From Rhizopus arrhizus (Eukaryota > Mucoromycota > Mucoromycetes > Mucorales > Rhizopodaceae), in the NCBI GenBank assembly GCA_024220505.1, contig JAKZZE010000003.1, positions 496,001-560,000 on the forward strand: a stretch of 64,000 nt of DNA, written 5' to 3'. Made by a program: the position numbers and the translations under genes. A model generated the notes under the pieces. That model saw nothing but the letters and a program-made list of their open reading frames with translations. It searched no databases and was not told the origin of the DNA. Positions 43,437-55,055 of this stretch are shown in pieces. Numbering within the stretch: position 1 is the stretch's first letter; every line of letters starts with the position of its first letter.

Positions 43437-46400
43437 CTTGAAAGGACCTTTTTTACTATTGTTCTCATAGACCTCTTGATTGTTACTTAAAATCTATGCC
43501 TTCTGATATATAATGATGAACAAAATCACAATAAATATGTAAAAGTCGTGCTATGGCATCTTTTTGTTCGTCTTTTCATGCGCAAATTAACTTTACGGCT
43601 ACATTTTGTCACGTACTCTTAGTTACAAAAGACGATACGGAATTTTTCCTATTATGATAAATAAAATAACTATATATATTCTTGTACAACACTAAACCGG
43701 CACTATTCTTTTTCTGGTTTAGTAAGTGTTGTGTCTTACAAATCTGTTCAAGTTTAAAAAACCAGCTCCAGTCTTTTTATAACAATTTAATGGTAAGGAT
43801 AGTATATCTCTACTTGACTTTATTTAGATTATCTTTGTATCGTTAGTATTGTATTTGATGAGATTTATTAGCTTTTCTGTCACAAATGCGGATGAAGATC
43901 AACATATTGATTGATTCATTGCCAAATATAGAGAAATGCAATTACACATGCCTCTGCATCCAAAGTGACTTAAAAACGTATTCAAATCTTTTAATGGACA
44001 ATGTTTTTCTAAAATCAAGAGGCGTAAAAATAAAAGACTTTAAAGCTTCGTTCATATTGTCTTCTATTAGAATGTATTGAAGAAGCCTTGAATGAATACC
44101 GCGCTGATTTATCATTTTTATGCATTGATTCCATTATAAAATTTATAAAAACGCGACATTACTATCTGAAAATAGTGTAAATAGCGTACAGCAAAATAGC
44201 CTATGCATAGTAAGTTTATATTTTTTACATTCTTATGCAAAACTTTTCTTTGTAAATTAATACAAAATACAAATAATACGAGGCCCTGATCATTTTAAAG
44301 AAATAAATTTCATGAAGGCACTTGTAAACCAAAAATGTTTAGCTTAAATTACTTTGATCTAATTTCATACTCTTGTGTAAAAATGACATTAAAGTTCTAT
44401 CCTTTAGACTTTTATTGTGATCTAAACTCTACTATAATACACATCATTGTATTCTCTACAAGAACTTGTTTGACTATAGATTAAGTTACAACTACATATT
44501 GAAAATAAACTGTAATCAATTTGTAAGGATATTCCAAATGTTGTTTCTATCTAAGATGTTTCGTATAGTATAGTTTTTAAGTGTAATTTATAATTTGTTG
44601 ATTCAATCTGTATAATGTGTAGATGTTTTCTGCTCCCTTTCGATGGCTATTAGCAGAATTTGTATATGTGATAAAAGAAAATATATAACAAAGCTATCTT
44701 CATGCTTTAATTGTTGAATGGTCATAGTATTTGTTAATAGACTGTATCCCTTTATAGCTGTCATAGGAAGTATAACCAGCATAAACAATCAATCAGACTC
44801 ATAATATACATAAAGTAGATAAGAACACTTTTCAGTTCTATAAAGTGCTCTGTGACCTGGTGAAAGAGAACAGAGATTTGGACCATCACAAAAATGCCTG
44901 ATTATAGGTTTATATAATTGAGAAACTTTGCTTAACTTGAAGCTATAGCTTATCATACTTTTTATGAAATCATTATAGACCTTTACATGACTAGTTACAA
45001 AGGTGGCATGAAAATAAAGAAAAATGCAATTTTCACTGAGCATTTTATAGAGAAACGACCGGATGCTTGCTAAAGAATGAAATTCCTTTGCATGGAGTCT
45101 ATGCAAATATTTTTATTTTTTCAAGCCTTTTTCTTTTAGACGAATGCCTTTTCTCGCTTCTGTAAAAGAATAAGTTACTGTCAATAATTTATATGTTTCT
45201 GTCAATAAGGCTCTTTTGCTATTTTCTGTAAAAAAATCGTTTTCTGTAAATCCCTTTTTAAGGGATTTTGTACAACGTCGCATCCTTTTATTAGGAATGC
45301 TTTGATACACCAACATCACGCTTTCTTTTAAACACACGTTTGTACTTAAAAAGAGGAGTAAAAATGTATCATTGCTGTTTCAACTTGTTATGCATGCATG
45401 AAACAAACAAAAACACAAAGTATAAAGGAGAAAGACAGAAAAAAAAAAGAGAAAAATCAAGGAGGAGACAAAACAAAAGATGGGCAAAAAATGTTTCTCC
45501 TGTGAAGTGTTAATAAAACCTTGGGCGATTTCTATTGATTACAATAATTTACTGCGTTTATTTATATTTCGTATGCGCATAAATCTTAATTTAATAATGG
45601 CGCGGGCTTGTAGAACAATAATATTTAACCCCACATGAGTACACACATATTTCTATCATTTTTTTTTTTGAACCCATGCTTTTTGTTTAATGAAGATCCA
45701 ATTTATTTACATGCTCTTTTTTATTAAATTCACACTAAAGAAAAAAAGAGGAGAAGAGAGCAAAAAAAAAAGTTTGACGTATAAATAGAAAGAGAGAGAG
45801 AAAGTATTAGGGGTAGTTTTTTATTTTGTTATTTCGATTTCCAAGCTCGGTATGTAGTACTGAGATATTTTTAAAAAGAAGCAAACGTCAACAGTGTAAC
45901 GACATATAAGGTTTTCTTTACAAACAAGCATTGATCAATTGTTTATAAACAAAACATTATTATAATTGTACCTTATAATTTATGTTACTCAAAAGGATCA
46001 AGGTAAATTATTATTACAGATTGGATATGTTTTATAAATGACTCTAAACGAATTAGATCGCTTTTTTATATTGTAACGCATGGAGAAAAAAACAATGTAC
46101 AATAAAATAGAAAAGAGAGTGAAGAAGAATAAGGAAGCTGAAATATTTAAGCTTGTGAATAATTCTGATTCCATATTTAACTATGCATAATAGTAGTAAT
46201 GGCAGTAGAAATAGTTGCCATGGTAAAATAAAACCCCTTTTAATTGTATCAATTGATATTACATCGAACTCCGTCATTTCTAAATACGATATTTCATTTG
46301 TTCCCGAAAAAAAAAAAAAAAAAAAAAAAAAGATAAGTTTTTATTCTTTTTTCTTTTTTCTTTCTTACTCCTTTATCATTTTTCCTCCTAATATATACTC

Positions 46401-46439
46401 TTTCTGTGTGTGTGCGTGTAAACTTTGCGTGTAAATAGA
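43437..46439. other. Intergenic, nothing recognised
   Basis: Three kilobases of AT-rich DNA with only short random frames. A 25-base A run is at 46,307-46,331, about 110 bp before the kinase start. No RNA gene or mobile element was recognised. Confidence 0.5.
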
Positions 46440-48191
46440 ATGCTTCATCTTGTAAATCAAAGGTTTGATGTAGTCACGCCAGAGAGATCAAGGCCATCTA
46501 GTCCTTCTCTTTCACCAGCAGTAGTGACTCATACAACAGCAACTAGCCAACCACAACAAAGGCGCTCGTTTGAATCATCCTCTTCATCGGGCGTTGACTT
46601 AAACGAATTATCTAAATTATTACATCAACAGCAACATCAAAACCGAAGACCCAGACCAAGATCGCAACTCTTTCAGTCTTCAAAGCCTCCTTCACCTACT
46701 TTATCTACTAATTCTGCAGAACCCACATTTTGTTCAAATACATCAAAGAACGCAGTTGTCCCTATCCTTTCTCAGCAACAAAGAAGACCTAGCTTAGACC
46801 ACAGGCCGTCCAGTGTATGCTCAACGCCTTCCCAATTTGTATTTAAAAAGCCAGAATATGATGATAAATACCTTCAAACGCACTTTCACCGACCCAGCAG
46901 TCAAGAACGTAATAACAGCAGCCAAAAGGAACTCTTTTTAGCGTGGTCTGATCTTAAAAGATTCTTTGTACAACAACAGCCGAGTTCACCCACAGGCTCA
47001 GTTCATTCTCATGAATCGGAGACGTTTGGTAATCAATTTAGACAAGACATCAGTGCAAAATATGGAACCTGGGGTAAGCAAATAAGAAAGCACGGGAAAG
47101 TGAATTAACAAGTACGATAGGAAAATATATCGGAAAAGGAGCAGGTGGCTCAGTAAGATTAATAAGACGTTCATCCGATCAAAAGACATTTGCAGTAAAA
47201 CAATTTAGGAAACGATTACCGCATGAAACCGAAAAGGACTATATAAAAAAAGTAACGGCAGAGTTTTGTATTGGATCTACACTACATCATCCCAATGTGA
47301 TTGAGACATTGGATATCATACAAGAAGATGTTCATTTTTATGAAATTATGGAATATGCGCCTAATGATTTATTTAATATTGTGATGAGTGGTATGATGTC
47401 AAGAGAAGAAATTGCTTGTTGCTGGCGTCAGTTGCTGAATGGTGTTGATTACTTACAGTCTGTTGGTATTGCACACAGAGATATTAAACTAGACAATTTA
47501 GTGTTGGACCACATGGGAATACTAAAGATTATTGATTTTGGCTGTTCAACTGTTTACAAATATCCTTTTGAAACCACAATGACAATGACAAGAGGTAAGG
47601 AAATGATGAATTAAGCCTGTAATATATATTCACTTTTATTTAGGCATATTTGGTTCAGATCCTTACATTGCACCTGAACAATATACCCAACCTACTTATG
47701 ACCCTCGCTTATCTGATATCTGGTCTTGTGGTATCGTATTCATATGTATGACAATTCGCAGATTTCCTTGGAGAGTTCCGCGTCAATCAGATCTTTCTTT
47801 TCGAGCATTTGCAACCAATCACAATCAACAACAGTTTAGATTATTAAAACTCTTACCTCGTGAATCAAGGTCTGTCATGGCTGGCATATTAGAAATAGAC
47901 CCCAGTAAACGATTTAACTTGAAGACTGTCTTGGCAGATTCTTGGGTGAAGGGAATTGATGTATGTCAAATACATGAACCAGGGAAGCATCATGTACATC
48001 ATGTCTTGGTACCTCCTCCTTCTAATTTAAACAGAGATAATTTAGTGGTGATCACACCAGAACCGCCTGGTGTGATTGCTGAAAAAGAAAAACGAAAAAG
48101 ACAAAGTGCTAGTAGTAGACCTGCTTCACCTATACCAAAACCATCTCCTCCTCCACCCGTTAAAACCATCAATAAAAATTCTTCTGCTTAA
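46440..48191 (+). CDS. HAL4/SAT4-type serine/threonine protein kinase
   Basis: Fungal HAL4/NPR-type kinases adjust potassium and nutrient transporters at the plasma membrane. Exons: 46,440-47,073, about 47,113-47,594 and 47,644-48,191. The first 200 residues are Ser/Pro/Gln-rich and low complexity. The kinase domain has [11 protein letters not shown] (glycine loop), FAVKQF (ATP lysine), [13 protein letters not shown] (catalytic loop), IIDFGCS (DFG) and [10 protein letters not shown], then [18 protein letters not shown] and RRFPWRVP, the latter typical of this subfamily. A proline-rich tail follows. The first intron does not splice in frame by the GT-AG rule: TGG-G joins T-ACG, one base short. 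One more G in the GGGG run at 47,071-47,074 would fix it. All kinase motifs are present. Confidence 0.85.
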
Positions 48192-49727
48192 GTTGTAAAT
48201 AAATAAATAAAATTAATGCAAAGACTTTTTTTATTCTTTTATCATTTTCATATTCAATTGAGTGTTTTACTTTTTGTTTACAACATATTATTGCTTATAA
48301 TTTAATTTGTACTAGATACTTTTACATAACTTCATAAAGATACTTAATACAGAACATCTTGATAGTGATATATTTAAAATTTGAATTTTGGGATTTATTG
48401 AGCAGATTCCTTTTTTTTTAAATCAATAGTGGTGTTAGAATGATAGAATGCTACTAAAGACCTTTGGCAAGAGGTTTGCTATAGTAGCCCTATGGCTTGG
48501 CACTGTTTATTGGGATTTAAAGTCCTAACATCCCCTTTGAGCACCGTAATAAGCTTCTTGCCGCATAATGAACAATTTTATAACGTTTTTCGTATAAAGT
48601 AGTAAAGTGGTCTCAAGTACACCATTTGAGATACAAAATCACCACTTTATCAAAACACTCTCTTGTTTAATAGTACACACAATATTATTACTCTTAGTTA
48701 CTTTGTATTCTAATGGGTTAAAAGAGGATTTCGGCAAAAGAGACTGTAACTATGTTTATTTACATCTATATTCGTCATGATTAAACCTATCAAAAGAATA
48801 TCGGAACAAATTAAAAGCACCCTTTTGAAGAAAATGCTGCAATGATGGCAAAACTGTGTCAGATATCGTAATAGGAACTGCCAAAATGATTTCTCTTGGT
48901 AATTTCTCTGGTCTGACTAAAAATTCTCTTTTGTTAAGAGAGAACAATCAACTTGTAAAGAACAGTAAAACACAATTTCTAACTGTTAATAAATTGGAAA
49001 ACCTTGAGACATCTACCATATATGGAAAGAAAAAGGACCCCCCTTTCACCTTAATTTTAAATCAAAAGGAATAAAACAAATAATCTATTTGTAAATGTGA
49101 TTACAAGTAGATGAATAGCTTATTTATTGTAAGAATGTGCTTATTTTCTGCTTAGTTCAAAATGTATAACTTGATAACTTGTTCAAACTTTGAGCTTGAG
49201 ATAACCGGCAAATGGTCATTGTTGATTTCTTTGAATGGTGCTTGTCAGTAAGGTATCAATCACACTAAAGATTATCATGCTATTTATCTCGTAAAGTATT
49301 TATAATACAGTTAATACAAGTAAAAAAAAAAAGAAGGTTTTATTTGCTCTTTTCTTGATACGTTAAAAAATATTCATTGTTATATGCAAACATTGTAGCT
49401 CAGCAGATCAATCAATGGTATAGCCCAAAAAAAAAGCCCTTTGAGTACTCATAAGCTAGCTTGATAAAGAGTTCTCTAAATCAAAGATTTCTATCATGGG
49501 TAACATTTGCACGGATCATACCATGCTTGAAATGTCAAGTCGCTCATGTCCTCCTTTTTTGTATCTGAAGCTTGCTAACTATATGAAAAATTGCCTCAAA
49601 AGGAGTATCAATTAAAGTACATGAAGTAATAATTTCGACTCCTTTAACTCCAGCGTTGTTTCATTCATTATGATGATAAAAAAATAGTGTATAAAATATA
49701 AAGATTTATTTCATAGCTTGCAATTGT
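48192..49727. other. Intergenic, nothing recognised
   Basis: AT-rich DNA with no supported exon. A small frame at 48,856-49,074 has no family features. A stretch near 48,440-48,560 is richer in G and C and may be old repeat sequence, but no partner was found. Confidence 0.45.
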
Positions 49728-49925
49728 TTAAGGTATAATACTACCAACAGAGCGAGTTGAAAAACAACAAGTCCAGCATGTTCCAGATTGTTTGGGATAC
49801 ATTGGAAATGAGCATGAAGGCATTTCATTATAGCATACCTCAGAGCACGAAACTTGAGCTTCAGCAATGCCAGAGTTGAACAAAAGAGAGCTAAGAGCAG
49901 TGAAAACAACAAAAGTGAGTTTCAT
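49728..49925 (-). CDS. Small secreted cysteine-rich peptide
   Basis: This single-exon gene encodes 65 residues. The N-terminus MKLTFVVFTALSSLLFNSG is a signal peptide with likely cleavage after EAQ or just before it. The mature part is about 41 residues with six cysteines, including SCSEVC, SCSF and TCWTCCF. A CWTCC cluster this close to the C-terminus suggests a disulfide-bonded peptide. The family is not recognised. A degenerate relative lies at about 53,040-53,190. The ATG at 49,925 was preferred to an upstream in-frame start because it begins the hydrophobic segment. Confidence 0.65.
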   Translation of the reverse strand: MKLTFVVFTALSSLLFNSGIAEAQVSCSEVCYNEMPSCSFPMYPKQSGTCWTCCFSTRSVGSIIP

Positions 49926-51128
49926 ATTGACAAGTGTAAAAGATTGTATAAAAATAGGAAGAAAAAAGAAAAATAAGGGATACTTGTATCTTTTGCTCAA
50001 ATCTCCTTTCCCTTCCAATTTAAGCGCATTGATTTTAATTGTATTTGCTCAAATCAAAAAAGGAAAAAAAAATAGTTTATGAAATCTTATATAAACAAAC
50101 CCAAACAGTACTAAATATTAAACATAATGATAATAACTTGCATTTCTGCACTCTAAAGCTCAAGTATCACATAAGAAAGGTTATGTTGTATTGTGAGAAT
50201 CTCATTACGCCAGGAGCAAACTTTTTTTTTGTTTTTATAAGAGTTGTTAAATTTCAAATGGAGTATTTCTTTACACAAAACGTCTTGGATGGGAATACTT
50301 GTGCTAACCTATGTATAAGAAATCAAACAAATTGAACCGTTTGCTTTATATCTCAAAGCCCATGATTTGAAAGGAGAAAAATGGGATATTTATAATGTAT
50401 GCATTGTAACTTCAGTACTTTATTATTTATCTTTTGTATGTGATGAAAAGAAATGAAAGAAGATTACATTTTGCATCACTATAAATGGTTTTTAAAATTA
50501 AAAATGAAGAAAAAAATGAATTTTCGGGCAGGAAATTTCTAAAATCGAAAAAGCAAACAACTTGCTAAAGTCGAAAAGATGTAATAAACAAAAAAAAAAA
50601 AAAAAAAAATGAAATCCGAAGTATTTGAAAGCTCCCGGAATCATATAAATTAATATAGCTTTAACTGGATAATACGAAGCAGTAATACATACTCAAGTCA
50701 AATCAATTGTTGAAATATTTTAGTGAGATAGCTATTGAACAGAAGAAAAGGTGTTGATCTAAGCTTATAACTATCATTGAACAACTAGCTTATAAAAAGC
50801 ATTATTTGAAGATGTATTTCTAATCAAGGAAGTATTTTTTTTCTGTTTGTAACCATCTACATCACTACTTGATATAATGAGCATTGGCGTATCAATGTAC
50901 TTGGGGAATTTTTTATCTTCAGCATTACTTACTTTTTTCTGTAAGAGAATACACCTTGAAAGGTACCAAGCTGCTTTAGTTAGTCATACAGCAACTCTTT
51001 AAAGAAAGTTTAATTCAAAAGTAGAGCGAAATCATGCAAACATAACTTTGTATTCATAGCTACCTTTTCAGAAGAAAAAGCAGGTTTCTGCTTTCCAATG
51101 CTAATTCGCTGGATAGCTATGCTACATT
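49926..51128. other. Intergenic, nothing recognised
   Basis: AT-rich, with A runs at about 50,589-50,609. A few small frames have no domain features. No RNA or mobile element was recognised. Confidence 0.5.
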
Positions 51129-52190
51129 CAATTTCAAATTTCGTTATTATTGATCCTTTCTTTGTTCATTGAAACCATGAATTTTTAATGAAAGCTCAAG
51201 AAAAAGAGAAAAAGCAAAGCTAAACAAAGCAAAAGCATTACACGTTCTTATTTATGAGTACACTGAAACCATATACAGAAGCTATGTAAATGCGTTTTTA
51301 CTGTCCATAAGGAAAGAAAAACAGATGATTTTGATGCAAAGCCTCTTTGTTGCAAACCTCTCGGGGGTAACGTATGCAACGAAACAAGACAAAATAAAGA
51401 AAAAAGAAAGTTTTTTCTTTTCTTTTTTAGGAACACCTATGATTCTCAAAGGTAAAGTCCAACCAGAACTGTATTGTTCGTTGTCGTATCAATCGAATGT
51501 GTTGCTGCTTCTTTTGCTGTTGTATCAGACATATTTTACATTGCATATATTCCTCGCAATCTGTAAATAGATTTAATATCGGTCATGCTCTGCATAAGGC
51601 TTTCTCTCACTTAAACATAACTATACCTTGTCTCATTAATCGTTGTTTATATCATTCGATCATCTTTCAATTAAACGGCCCTTCTCCCTTCTTGTAGATC
51701 ACATCTTTTTAGTGCATAGACGTAACCATCCCATCTCTCATACTAAACCCTTTTTATTTCTTTATTTTCGTTTTAAAGCTTTTTTTTTTATATCTTTAAT
51801 CTCATATCAAGAGAATAGGCAGAACTATAATATGCTTCATAAGCTTTCCTTTTCTTTTCTTTTCTTTTCCTTTTTGTCACGAGTGAATTCAATAGTAATA
51901 AATAGTAATAACAACATTGATTCTGTATGCAAATGTCGATTATTACGTACATATAATATACATAGGCAAGGATCAGCAATAACATGGTCATTTAAGTCTT
52001 ATTTAAGGCGGAGAAACAAAAAGCAAAAGAGGAGGAGAAGGAGGAGAAGGAGAAGGAAGGGGGTTTCCTAGTAAAGATAAAAAATTCTGATGATTCGCAA
52101 GCAAGATCAGCAAAATAACATCATTTTGCGTAACGGATTATATGTAGATTTTTATGAGCTAATAGTACTAGTAGTAGTACATATACACGT

Positions 52191-52198
52191 ATATAAAG
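52191..52198 (+). promoter_or_regulatory. TATA box of the left secreted-protein gene
   Basis: ATATAAAG lies 84-91 bp before the start codon at 52,282, inside the duplicated arm; its mirror is at 61,737-61,744. The position fits a fungal TATA box, but no start site can be seen. Confidence 0.5.
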
Positions 52199-52281
52199 AG
52201 TATGTATAATTCTTATTCAAAAAAAAAGCATCGTATTTCTTCCATTTTTCTCTTTCTCTTTCTTTTTGTATCTCGTTCATC

Positions 52282-52893
52282 ATGAAGTTACAAATCTTTT
52301 TCGCCGTGTTAGCCATCTCATCTGTATTTGCAGTCGAACCATGTGCCGATAGATTCCAAGTACGTGTTAATGGTGTTTGTAAAAAGGTTGCCTGTCGTGC
52401 AGATGCCCAATGTTCACAATTCGCTGATTTCTGTACTGCTGCTAATATTGGTAAACCCTTTTGTCGTATAACATCTTGCGGATGTAATGGCCAGCATGGA
52501 CCAAAGCTCCCGGGATCCTGTAATAGGAACCTGAATGGTAACGATAAATGTAAACCAGGCGAGGTGTGTACACCTGGTGGTAACTGTATTCCTGATCCCA
52601 AATGTTCATTTCATGGTGAATCTTGTGAACCCGGTAAACGTTCTTGTTGTGGTGGTAGTGGATATTGTCACAAGAGACAGTTTTCAAGCACTTATAGCTG
52701 CGTTTATAATGCCTTTGCTAATGAAGATTGCTCTAGTGGGATACCTTGCGAAGGTACTTCTCAATGTCGAAATGGAAAATGTACCCTTCAAGTCGAGAGC
52801 TCGTGTGATAATGACGAAAACGGCTGTCCTGATGGAACTAGATGTCAACATGTTCCTATAAGTACTGGTGTAAATAAAATGTGCTTGCCTTGA
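52282..52893 (+). CDS. Secreted 26-cysteine protein, left copy
   Basis: The 203-residue product begins with a signal peptide (MKLQIFFAVLAISSVFA) and cleavage is likely before VEPC. The mature part has 26 cysteines, an even number, spread over several small modules. One module, CSFHGES-C-EPGKRS-CC-GGSGY-C (about residues 108-129), has the spacing of a cystine-knot fold, and another, C-CxxxGVC-like, is near the start. Such spacing is seen in many secreted disulfide-rich proteins, including protease inhibitors and toxins, so it does not give a function by itself. No intron is needed. A polyadenylation-type AATAAA follows at about 52,941. The gene is duplicated as an exact inverted copy at 61,042-61,653. 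Confidence 0.88.
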   Translation: MKLQIFFAVLAISSVFAVEPCADRFQVRVNGVCKKVACRADAQCSQFADFCTAANIGKPFCRITSCGCNGQHGPKLPGSCNRNLNGNDKCKPGEVCTPGGNCIPDPKCSFHGESCEPGKRSCCGGSGYCHKRQFSSTYSCVYNAFANEDCSSGIPCEGTSQCRNGKCTLQVESSCDNDENGCPDGTRCQHVPISTGVNKMCLP

Positions 52894-53039
52894 TTAATCC
52901 GATGAAAAACCAAATGGCAGACAGACTAGTTTATTTTCCAAATAAAATGCATTCTTACTCTTTTTCATGTATGTAATCATACAAATGTCCTTTAATAAAC
53001 CCTCTATTGGATAAAGTTACACAAGCTTGTTTACACAAT

Positions 53040-53190
53040 TTGCAATCGTTCAAGGCATAATATTACCAATAGAATGAAGGAAGAAAAATATATCAGAGCA
53101 CAATTATGAACACTCTTCTTACACTTCATGTACTCAAAAGAGAGCCAAGAGTAGTGAAAATAATGTAAGTGAATTCTATGCTCATAAGTT
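53040..53190 (-). pseudogene. Remnant of a paralogue of the 49.7-kb secreted peptide gene
   Basis: Two blocks match the region around 49,725-49,945. The 3' block (GCATAATATTACCAATAGA) matches its C-terminal codons and the second block (AGAGAGCCAAGAGTAGTGAAA, 53,139-53,159) matches its signal-peptide region. The middle, with the cysteine codons, is missing or unrecognisable. The right edge of the inverted duplication (53,093) falls inside this remnant. Confidence 0.55.
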
Positions 53191-53489
53191 TGATGAGGTT
53201 TATAGATATTGAATGGGCAATAGATATATACATTTATATCCTATTGATACGCATGAAATATAGCGTGTAAGCTCATTTAGAGGCTTAATGGATAATGAAG
53301 GCCTTAAATGAATTATACAATATCAAATACTATAATGATGTACGCTGTTATGTAGAAAATATATCATTTCATGAAAATAGCATAGTGTCTACAGGGAAGG
53401 GTGAGAAACATAAAAACTAATACCATCCGCAATAATTTTGAATTGTCGCAGTGACCAATAAAACTGGTTTCTGTTGCCAAAGACTTTTT

Positions 53490-53523
<34 letters not shown>

Positions 53524-53547
53524 CCCACAAATTACAAATAAAAAAAT
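53191..53547. other. Intergenic with a 32-base T run
   Basis: No gene was seen. A T run at 53,492-53,523, preceded by T6C, ends 24 bp before the next start codon and may serve as a poly(dA:dT) promoter element. Confidence 0.5.
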
Positions 53548-53820
53548 ATGCCGAGTTTAACTAATCGTGAACCAACTACACCCGCAGCACCCAATGACAT
53601 GACAATTGCTGAATGTTATAGTCGGCTTGAAAACTTTTTGCGACAGCATTCTGATATAAAACAGTTTAAAGTAGAGGACGATCGTCATGGTATGGGTATG
53701 GTTTCCACTCTTGACCCTATTTATGCAACGAATATACGTCTAAGTGAAAGAACGATTTGTAATTTTATGTTAAATAATGGATTTCAACAAGATGGTGATC
53801 ATATTCTTTCAAGAAAATAA
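53548..53820 (+). CDS. Unrecognised 90-residue protein
   Basis: A single-exon frame beginning MPSLTNREPTTPAAPND. The centre has an amphipathic helix-like stretch (ECYSRLENFLRQHSDIKQF) and a basic/acidic mixed segment. No signal peptide or membrane segment is present. The T-rich upstream tract and the clean end suggest a real gene. It converges on the SAAL1-like gene with 4 bp between stop codons. The family is not recognised. Confidence 0.55.
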   Translation: MPSLTNREPTTPAAPNDMTIAECYSRLENFLRQHSDIKQFKVEDDRHGMGMVSTLDPIYATNIRLSERTICNFMLNNGFQQDGDHILSRK

Positions 53821-53824
53821 ACTA

Positions 53825-54957
53825 TTAGCTTGCAATAGATAACTTCGTATTTAATGCTTGTGCCAAATTTTGTATATCGTCATCTTCTTCTTCAACTTCT
53901 TCTTCTTGAATATAAGAGACTATTCTCGACATAGATTGGCCCAAGCTCTGTATCATATCCGAACCTAAGCATTGTTGCATCAGTCAAACAATTCAATACA
54001 TGACTTATAAAAATACCGCAGTCAGTGATGTCAATTAATCCATAAGCCATTAAAGCCCAGAGTAAATGCATGACGTTTTTTGCTATTCCTCTATGAAAAC
54101 CCATTCCGATACCAACCCCTCTCCCTTCCTCTTCTAACCTTTCGGCACCCCAATGAAGTAAGATGAGTGTATCTGATTTGTCCATAAACTTTGATATTTC
54201 TTCTGTTAAATTCTGTTTTCGTTTACTTAAACTGTGTGTGATTGCATTGGTATAGACCACAATACGTGTCATAAGTTCTAGGCTTTTTAATAATAGTTCA
54301 GAATAAAGTGTGTTGCAAATGATGAGAGCATATTGATGAAAGATAGAAGGTGCCATTGTTACAGGTGATAAGAATTCAGTGAGATGATCATGTTCTATCA
54401 CTGTTTGATGACTTGTATCAATGGAACAAACAAGAAATGTGTTCAAGAGTCTAGAACATCCCATTATTATTATTAATAATAATAATACAACGAAAATCGT
54501 GTGCTTATTACCTAGTAGTTTCTAACAAGACTCTGGCATCATTCTCTGTCCATAATATTGATCTACATAATTTTAATATGTCCATGTCGTTCAACAAGTA
54601 AGGACCAATACCACAATCCCAATGACTTGCCATATTAGCAAGTATGCCTACTGCTAATTCTCTTGTTCTATTTCTTTCGGTGATTGTAATAATCTATTTA
54701 CTTGATATTAATCTCTCTTTCACTCGTTACATATAATTAATGAGTACTTTAAGTAACACTCTGTGAAATTGATGGTCGTTCAAAGATAGAGCATATTCTG
54801 GTACAGTACAAATATCCCAAGCAGCACATAAAGAGCGTTCAAAAGGTGAATCATCGTCTACATTTGAATCTATTTTGTCTATTGTATTATTAACTACTTG
54901 GTCCAATATTCTTTTCAATATGGGTGTAATAATTGTCAAGTTTGCATTAGGATCCAT
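53825..54957 (-). CDS. SAAL1-like armadillo-type protein
   Basis: SAAL1 (serum amyloid A-like 1) proteins are conserved helical-repeat proteins linked in animals to cell growth; the fungal role is not known. Four exons: 54,748-54,957, 54,512-54,693, 54,017-54,450 and 53,825-53,964, in phase, giving 321 residues. The family blocks are SLCAAWDICTVPEYALSLN, TRELAVGILANMASHW and LLETTRLLNTFLVC. The first intron uses the donor GTACTC after VLLK, which keeps the frame and aligns with the family; the more obvious GTAACG would shift it. The third intron removes 52 bp before GSDMIQSLGQSMS. The C-terminus is acidic (EEEVEEEDDD). No membrane or signal segment is present. Confidence 0.8.
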
Positions 54958-55001
54958 GGATTAAAATAATTATTAAAAAAAAAAAATATAAAATATAAAA
55001 T

Positions 55002-55033
<32 letters not shown>

Positions 55034-55055
55034 AACCAAATTTTTATTAGAAAAG

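Larger units (their letters stand above)
51129..53093 (+). repeat. Inverted duplication, left arm (1,965 bp)
   Basis: This arm is the reverse complement of 60,842-62,806. Paired positions always add up to 113,935, so there is no insertion or deletion across the whole arm. No difference was found in the outer ~1,770 bp, which includes the gene. Nine differences fall in the last 200 bp, at the inner edge. Both arms end abruptly. The spacer of 7,748 bp is single copy. Confidence 0.97.

Noticed and set aside
45113..45337. 74-residue frame with repeated TTCTGTAAA-type units
   Set aside because: Short, repetitive and without a recognisable family.
51643..52071. 142-residue frame in the duplicated arm (mirror at 61,864-62,292)
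   Set aside because: Low complexity, Ser/Phe- and Arg-rich, driven by CT-rich and AG-rich tracts; no start context or domain.
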